DNA of 64,000 nucleotides, from positions 40,662-104,661 of the forward strand of contig CAYOHP010000008.1 of NCBI GenBank assembly GCA_964403795.1, in the 5' to 3' direction. A program made the translations under genes and the position numbers. Positions 59,550 through 64,000 of this stretch are shown piece by piece. The first letter of the stretch is position 1. Every line of letters starts with the position of its first letter. This DNA comes from CAYOHP01 sp964403795 [NCBI: uncultured bacterium] (lineage in GTDB: Bacteria > Muiribacteriota > UBA6191 > CAZXTJ01). The notes under the pieces were generated by a model. The model was given only the letters and a program-made list of their open reading frames with translations. It was not told where the DNA came from and ran no database searches.

Positions 59550-61834
59550 GCCGCGTCCCTCCCCGGATAGCTCGCCGGATCGAGGCGGTGCCGGACCAGC
59601 AACTCGGTCAGGGCGCAGCGGTCGGATTGCGACAAGGCGATGATGCGGGTTCCGGGGACATCCCCCAACGCCGTCATCACGCTCCGCACCCAGGCACCTG
59701 CTGCGCCCGGACTGCGTTCGGCCCGGCGGTCGGGGAGCAGGGCCAGGGGCAGTCTCGTGGTCGGATCGCGGGCAGCCCCCTCGACCCGGGCGAGGAACTC
59801 CCCGGTGATCTGGTCCCGGACGTCGGCGCGGGTCAGGCCCCGGCACTCGAGATCCCTGGCCAGGCCCTCGGCCTCGGCGAGGCAACGGTCGAGCGCGGCC
59901 GGGTCCGCCCCCAACCGGGCGGGGTCCCGCGTCATGGCTGCCAGCCGGGCGCATGACGCGGCAGGCTCCGGGAGGTCGGGGAGCCAGGCCAGGTCCGCCA
60001 ACCCGTCGGCCGCGGCGCCCGCGCCGCACAGCCTCTCCCTCAGGGACACCAGCCGATCCATCCGGTCCTGCCAGGCGCTGTGGGCGAGCATGGAGGCGAA
60101 CAGCGCTTCCAGGACCAGGGGTCCGTCGCCGTGCCCGGAGGCATCCCCGCCCCGGGACCGGACCTGGCGCTCCGCCGTCTCCAGGGCGGCCAGTCCTTCC
60201 CGCGGGTCGTTCCGCAGGGCCGCAGCCAGGACCGCCAGCCCGTCCCATGGTGGTTCTCCCCCCCGACGGGCCACCGCCGCGGCCAGTTCGTCGGCGAGTT
60301 CGTCCACCACCGAGAGCACCGCATCCCGGGCCGCCCGCAGGGTGGCCCACCCTTCCCGGCCCGGCACCAGCGACAATCCCGCCACCCGGGTCGCCTCGGC
60401 GATCCGGCCCGCCAGACCGGAGTCGGCATGGACCCGATCGCCCAGCGCGACCACCCGGGGATCCGAGACCAGGTCGAGGGCCGCCACCGCCTCCTCCAGC
60501 TCCCCGGCTCCCGCGTCGATCCCGAGCTGGTAGCGGACCCGGGCCACCGCTCCGGGTTCCAGCCCCCGCTCGACCGCCTCGATCCAGAGCGCGACCTCCG
60601 CCTCGCCGCGCTGCTCCAGCCAGAGTTCGAGCCCCGGCTGCGCCTCGGCCCGCCGGGCCAGCAAGGTCACGACCTCGACCACCGCGTGCGGCCCCGGCTG
60701 GAGTCCGGCGTCGAGCAACCGGTCGAGACGGGGATCCCGCCGCCTCGCCGCGAACAGCCCGGGCCGGACCAGGAATCTTTCCAGCAGGGCTCCCGGCCGC
60801 TCGTCCCCGCCGGTGCGCCGGGCCAGCGCCTCGCGGTCCTCGCCCGCGGTGCACTCCAGGTAGGCGGCGAGGACGCGGTTCGGCAGTCCGTGGATCCGCT
60901 CGATCACGGGGGTCTCGAGGTGATCGGTCCAGCCCCTCGCCAGCAGCTCCCGGACCAGGCCCGGCCGACGCCGGACCACCTCGGCCAGGACCGGCCCCGG
61001 GGACACCCCGGCGCTTAGGACCCAGTCCGGCAGGGTCTCGGGCGGCGCCCGGCCGGGCTCTTCGACGGGCACCAGACGACCTCGGCGCAGCTCCACGCCG
61101 GGATGTCGCAGGCGGAGCGGACCGCCCTCCGGGTCGAGGGCGATGGCGACCGCGGCAGCGGCCCCGGTGAAGACCCGGACCCGATCCCGGGTCTTCGCAT
61201 CCGGCAGTTCGAGACGCGCCTGGCCGCCTTCCCAGCCCGTGAACCGGAGGAAACGGCGGGACGAGAGCTGGTAGTCCTCGATCTCGATCCCGAGGTCCGG
61301 TGGCACCGGCTTCCCGGGAGGGAGTCGGGCCGTCACCACCAGGCGGACCGCCCCCTGGCCCGCGGCCTCCATGGCGAACCGGACCTCGATGGACCCGTCC
61401 TCGGGAGGGATCCAGGCCAGCCGGCAGGGACCCTGCACCCCTTCCAGGATCCCGCACTCGACCTGTTCCCGCCAGTACTTCGCAGGGGGAAGGCCGGGAG
61501 TCGCCCCCCCGGGCTCGACCGGCGGCTCGGCCTCGGGCACCCGCCCCACCCACCGGCTGAGCGTCGTCTGCCGCGTCCCCTCTCCGGCGTCCACCCCGAC
61601 CGCGAACCGGTAGTCCCGGGAGCGTCCCTCGGACCGGAGCTCGATCCCCAGTTCCCCCCATCGCGGCACCGCCACCAGGGTCCCGGGTGACCCCGGCGGG
61701 ACCCGATCGAGCAGGATCCTGGCTCCGGTCACGAGGTCGACGAGCAGCACCTCGATCCGGGTGTCGAGGGGTTCCCCGAAGTCCACCTGGAGGAGGCCCG
61801 GATCGTCGAACCAGGCGAAGGCCGGTTCCCGCAT
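59546..61834 (-). CDS. System gene 1: 762-residue beta-domain plus helical protein
   Basis: First and largest gene of the operon. Residues 1-110 and 115-250 look like two beta-sandwich domains (DDPGLLQVDFGEPLDTRIEV, GQGAVRLVVTARLP). The remaining 500 residues are helical with TPR/HEAT-like periodicity (ELLARGWTDHLETPVIERI, RRDPRLDRLLDAGLQPG). No signal peptide or membrane helix. No family recognised. Two copies of CATGACGCG/CGCGTCATG lie in this gene at 59929 and 59952. ATG at 61834 has GGGAG upstream. By position it may be the scaffold or target-recognition subunit. Confidence 0.78.
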   Translation of the reverse strand: MREPAFAWFDDPGLLQVDFGEPLDTRIEVLLVDLVTGARILLDRVPPGSPGTLVAVPRWGELGIELRSEGRSRDYRFAVGVDAGEGTRQTTLSRWVGRVPEAEPPVEPGGATPGLPPAKYWREQVECGILEGVQGPCRLAWIPPEDGSIEVRFAMEAAGQGAVRLVVTARLPPGKPVPPDLGIEIEDYQLSSRRFLRFTGWEGGQARLELPDAKTRDRVRVFTGAAAAVAIALDPEGGPLRLRHPGVELRRGRLVPVEEPGRAPPETLPDWVLSAGVSPGPVLAEVVRRRPGLVRELLARGWTDHLETPVIERIHGLPNRVLAAYLECTAGEDREALARRTGGDERPGALLERFLVRPGLFAARRRDPRLDRLLDAGLQPGPHAVVEVVTLLARRAEAQPGLELWLEQRGEAEVALWIEAVERGLEPGAVARVRYQLGIDAGAGELEEAVAALDLVSDPRVVALGDRVHADSGLAGRIAEATRVAGLSLVPGREGWATLRAARDAVLSVVDELADELAAAVARRGGEPPWDGLAVLAAALRNDPREGLAALETAERQVRSRGGDASGHGDGPLVLEALFASMLAHSAWQDRMDRLVSLRERLCGAGAAADGLADLAWLPDLPEPAASCARLAAMTRDPARLGADPAALDRCLAEAEGLARDLECRGLTRADVRDQITGEFLARVEGAARDPTTRLPLALLPDRRAERSPGAAGAWVRSVMTALGDVPGTRIIALSQSDRCALTELLVRHRLDPASYPGRDAA

Positions 61835-61861
61835 CGTCGTCTCCCGATCGCGTCCGGCGAG

Positions 61862-61867
61862 AGCGTA
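61862..61867 (-). promoter_or_regulatory. Likely promoter -10 of the eleven-gene operon
   Basis: TACGCT (minus strand, preceded by TGA) lies 28 bases upstream of the first system gene, leaving about 20 bases of leader that contain CGGGAG. No -35 is clear. No other gap in the operon is long enough for a promoter, since all junctions overlap. Confidence 0.4.
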
Positions 61868-61955
61868 TCAGAGACTGTGAGCCCTTCCCCGGTGCCCTGC
61901 GACCGATCGGCGTGCGAGGCCGGCCGTCCCCTGCATGGGGGAATGGACCTCGGTG

Positions 61956-61961
61956 TAGGAT
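61956..61961 (+). promoter_or_regulatory. Likely -10 of the pduS gene
   Basis: TAGGAT lies 19 bases before the ATG at 61981, leaving room for a short leader with GGGAGGG. It overlaps an alternative in-frame ATG at 61960, which argues that the later ATG is the true start. Confidence 0.45.
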
Positions 61962-61980
61962 GACCGCCCGGGAGGGTCGC

Positions 61981-63279
61981 ATGCTGGACCGAGTGCGGGC
62001 CAACGGCGTGGTCGGTGCCGGCGGTGCCGGATTCCCCACCTACAAGAAGCTCGAGGCCAAGGCCGAGATCGTCATCATGAACGCGGCCGAGTGCGAACCC
62101 CTGCTCCACAAGGACAAGGAGATCCTCAAGCACTACCTGGCCCCGGTGCTCGACGGCATGGTGGCGGTGATGCGCCAGGTCGGCGCCGAACGCGGCATCA
62201 TCGGCATCAAGGAGAAGTACCACGACCTGATCGAGGAACTCCGGGTGGCCGGCAAGGGCCGGGGGATCGAGGTCTTCCCGCTCGGCGACTTCTACCCGGC
62301 CGGCGACGAGTTCATCACCGTCTACGAGACCACCCGGAGGGTGATCCCGCCCGGGGGCATCCCGCTCGACGTGGGGTGCCTGGTCACCAACGTCGAGACC
62401 CTCCTGAACGTGGCGCTGGATCGTCCGGTGACCCACAAGTTCTTCACGATCGGCGGCGAGGTGCCGGACCCCGTCACGGTCCGGGCCCCGGTGGGCGCCA
62501 GCTACCGGGACGTGCTCCGCCATGTGGGCGTCGACCCCGCCGAGGTCGGCCACGTCCTGGTCGGCGGGGTCATGATGGGCAAGCGCATGGAGAGCTTCGA
62601 CGAAGTGGTGACCCGCACCACCGGAGCCCTGCTCTGCTTCCCCGAGAGCCACAAGCTGGGCGAGCGCTACTCGGCCGACGCCCACGCCCGGGACCTGATC
62701 GGCAAGTCGGCCTGCGACCAGTGCAGCTTCTGCACCGAGATGTGCCCCCGCTACCTGCTCGGCCATCCGGTCGAGCCCCACCTGGCGATGCGCAATCTCG
62801 AGTTCCACATGGCGGGCAAGCAGATGGTCATGGGAAGCCAGTTCTGCTGCGAGTGCAACCTCTGCTCCCTCTACGCCTGCCCCGAGGACCTCTATCCCAA
62901 GGACGCCTGCGCCGACAACAAGCGCTGGATGCGCAGCGAGAACCTGAAGCACCCCTGGACCGGCAAGCGCGACGTCAAGGCCCACAGCATGCAGGAGTTC
63001 CGGCACATCCCGGTCTCCAGCCTGATGAAGAAGCTCGGCCTCACCGGCTACCTGAACAAGGGCCCGCTGGTCGACGTGACCTGGAACCTCGACCGGGTGC
63101 GGATCCCGCTGCGCCAGCACATCGGGGCCCCGGCCGTGGCCGCGGTCCGGACCGGCGACCGGGTCACCGAAGGGTCCTTGATCGGTACCGCTCCCGAGGG
63201 CCTGGGCGTCCCGATCCATGCCTCGATCCCCGGGCGGGTCGTCGAGGTGACCGACCACGTGGTGATCGAGCGGGCCTGA
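61981..63279 (+). CDS. pduS: Microcompartment electron-transfer flavoprotein PduS
   Basis: A 432-residue RnfC/SLBB-type protein of microcompartments. The opening GVVGAGGAGFPTYKKLEAK and NAAECEPLLHKDKEILK form the FMN/NADH-binding Rnf51-like part. An SLBB domain (about 180-240) is followed by two cysteine clusters for 4Fe-4S centres, CDQCSFCTEMCP and CCECNLCSLYACP, and a C-terminal lipoyl-like beta part. PduS moves electrons across or inside the shell, for example to recycle cobalamin or NAD. The partner shell protein PduT is next. GGGAGGG supports the ATG at 61981. Confidence 0.92.
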   Translation: MLDRVRANGVVGAGGAGFPTYKKLEAKAEIVIMNAAECEPLLHKDKEILKHYLAPVLDGMVAVMRQVGAERGIIGIKEKYHDLIEELRVAGKGRGIEVFPLGDFYPAGDEFITVYETTRRVIPPGGIPLDVGCLVTNVETLLNVALDRPVTHKFFTIGGEVPDPVTVRAPVGASYRDVLRHVGVDPAEVGHVLVGGVMMGKRMESFDEVVTRTTGALLCFPESHKLGERYSADAHARDLIGKSACDQCSFCTEMCPRYLLGHPVEPHLAMRNLEFHMAGKQMVMGSQFCCECNLCSLYACPEDLYPKDACADNKRWMRSENLKHPWTGKRDVKAHSMQEFRHIPVSSLMKKLGLTGYLNKGPLVDVTWNLDRVRIPLRQHIGAPAVAAVRTGDRVTEGSLIGTAPEGLGVPIHASIPGRVVEVTDHVVIERA

Positions 63280-63337
63280 GGGGCCGGCGGCCCCGGGGCC
63301 GCGGGGCGAAGCGAACGTCGAGTCCGGAGGAGGATCC

Positions 63338-63901
63338 GTGCCGAGCAACATGAACGCCATCGGGATGATGGAGCTCTCGTCGATCGGGGTCGCCTACCAG
63401 GTCGAGGACGCCATGCTGAAGGCCTCCGACGTCGACCTGCTGCTGGCCCGCACCATCTGCTCCGGGAAGTACGTGGTGATGGTCGGCGGGGACGTGGCGG
63501 CGGTGGAGGCGAGCGTCGCCGCCGGCCGGGGCGCCTCCATGGAGGCCCTGATCGACGAGCTGGTGATCCCCAACGTGGACAAGCGGGTCTTCCCGGCGAT
63601 CAGCGGGGCGGTGGCCCTGGCCGAGAAGGACCGGGATGCGCTCGGCGTGCTCGAGGCCTTCTCGGTCACCTCGATCCTGGAAGCCGCCGACGCCGCCCTC
63701 AAGGCCGCCGACGTGACCCTGTTCCGGATCCACGTGGCCATGGCCATCGGCGGGAAGGGCTTCCTGCTGCTGACCGGCACGGTGGCCGACGTCGAGGCCT
63801 CGATCGCGGCCGGGGCCCGGTGCATCGGCAAGCGGGGCCTGCTGGTCAGCAAGGTCGTGATCCCCCGGCCCCACGAGCGCCTGTTCCGCGAACTCATCTA
63901 G
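63338..63901 (+). CDS. pduT: Double-BMC shell protein, PduT-like
   Basis: A 187-residue protein with two BMC domains in tandem (about 5-90 and 98-187), the architecture of trimeric shell proteins. Domain 1 has DVDLLLARTICSGKYVVMVGGDVAA; its Cys in TICSGKY stands where PduT holds the pore 4Fe-4S cluster. Domain 2 repeats the fold with FRIHVAMAIGGKGFLLLTGT. Next to pduS it forms the known PduS-PduT electron route through the shell. GTG start at 63338 with GGAGGAGG upstream. Confidence 0.93.
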   Translation: MPSNMNAIGMMELSSIGVAYQVEDAMLKASDVDLLLARTICSGKYVVMVGGDVAAVEASVAAGRGASMEALIDELVIPNVDKRVFPAISGAVALAEKDRDALGVLEAFSVTSILEAADAALKAADVTLFRIHVAMAIGGKGFLLLTGTVADVEASIAAGARCIGKRGLLVSKVVIPRPHERLFRELI

Positions 63902-63957
63902 TTCGTCTGCAGCTCGCCCCAAGGGGCTCGCTCGCGGTCGGGCTCCGCCTGTCGGGT

Positions 63958-63985
63958 AGCCGGGGGCGGTTGCCCGCCCCCGGCT
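63958..63985 (+). terminator. Perfect 12-bp hairpin after the pduT-like gene
   Basis: AGCCGGGGGCGG (63958-63969) pairs perfectly with CCGCCCCCGGCT (63974-63985) around a TTGC loop. It lies 56 bases past the stop and is preceded by GC-rich phrases resembling those near 38905. No T-tract; it may be a terminator, an mRNA-stabilising hairpin or a REP-like element. Confidence 0.45.
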
Positions 63986-64000
63986 CCCACAGAACCGTAC

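Noticed and set aside
50452-61834. Naming the operon as a specific published system (for example a GAP1, double-GTPase or VMAP ternary system)
   Set aside because: The composition is similar in spirit, but I could not verify the defining domains by reading alone.
1-64000. tRNA, rRNA, CRISPR arrays, insertion sequences, prophage or plasmid origin
   Set aside because: No cloverleaf, regularly spaced repeats, transposase or integrase motifs, or iteron-like runs were seen on either strand.

Overview
The window is GC-rich, gene-dense DNA from a Gram-negative bacterium. It carries LPS genes (a lipid A acyltransferase, a Kdo kinase/Kdo transferase fusion, three family 9 heptosyltransferase-like enzymes and a WaaE-like family 2 enzyme). 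It also has three membrane-anchored Ser/Thr kinases, a CHASE2 adenylate cyclase, the futalosine menaquinone genes mqnB and mqnD, a histone-fold protein and the PduS/PduT pair of a bacterial microcompartment (BMC). This suggests a deep-branching lineage such as Planctomycetota, Myxococcota or an uncultured candidate phylum; the sequence alone does not decide. I see no rRNA, tRNA, CRISPR array, transposase, integrase or phage gene.

Layout. 1-5171 (minus): CHASE2 adenylate cyclase, FecR-domain protein, small secreted protein and a HEAT-like protein running off the left edge. 5208-9375 (plus): LPS inner-core operon. 9392-11476: Ser/Thr kinase. 11560-17457: lipoprotein, YqiJ/YqiK flotillin pair, a secreted protein and murA. 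17674-22675: lipoprotein, then four LPS glycosyltransferases and a receiver protein, mostly start-stop coupled. 22760-26538: membrane protein and a second kinase. 26555-30733 (minus): ankyrin membrane protein coupled to a MacA/ATPase/permease exporter. 30821-40337: ketopantoate reductase, a diadenylate-cyclase-like protein, a ZIP/YraQ metal permease fusion, a DNA methyltransferase, DUF423 and HPt proteins, malate dehydrogenase, a PreA-like oxidoreductase and the histone. 40424-50445: mqnB-mqnD, zinc ribbon, OsmC, threonine deaminase, secreted proteins, a third kinase and a HEAT protein.

The standout region is 50452-61834 (minus): eleven genes, every neighbouring pair overlapping by a few bases, from one likely promoter. 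In order of transcription they encode a 762-residue beta-plus-helical protein, a P-loop GTPase-like protein, a degenerate von Willebrand A-like protein, three small coiled-coil proteins, a 470-residue coiled-coil protein, a SpoVK/CbbX-type AAA+ ATPase, a radical-SAM activase-like protein with unusual cysteine spacing, a second GTPase-like protein and a 338-residue protein of no recognised family. The composition resembles the GTPase- and AAA+/vWA-centred conflict or stress systems proposed from comparative genomics, but I cannot match it to a named system. A 9-mer (CATGACGCG on either strand) is strongly over-represented inside it.

Divergent from this operon, 61981-63901 encodes PduS (flavin/Fe-S electron carrier) and a PduT-like double-BMC shell protein, the start of a microcompartment locus that continues beyond the window.

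Regulatory style: many genes have a TANNNT -10-like hexamer close to the start codon, several divergent pairs share a symmetric ANNNTANNNT core, and convergent pairs are separated by GC-rich hairpins. Start-stop overlaps (ATGA, GTGA, once TTGA) are the rule inside operons.
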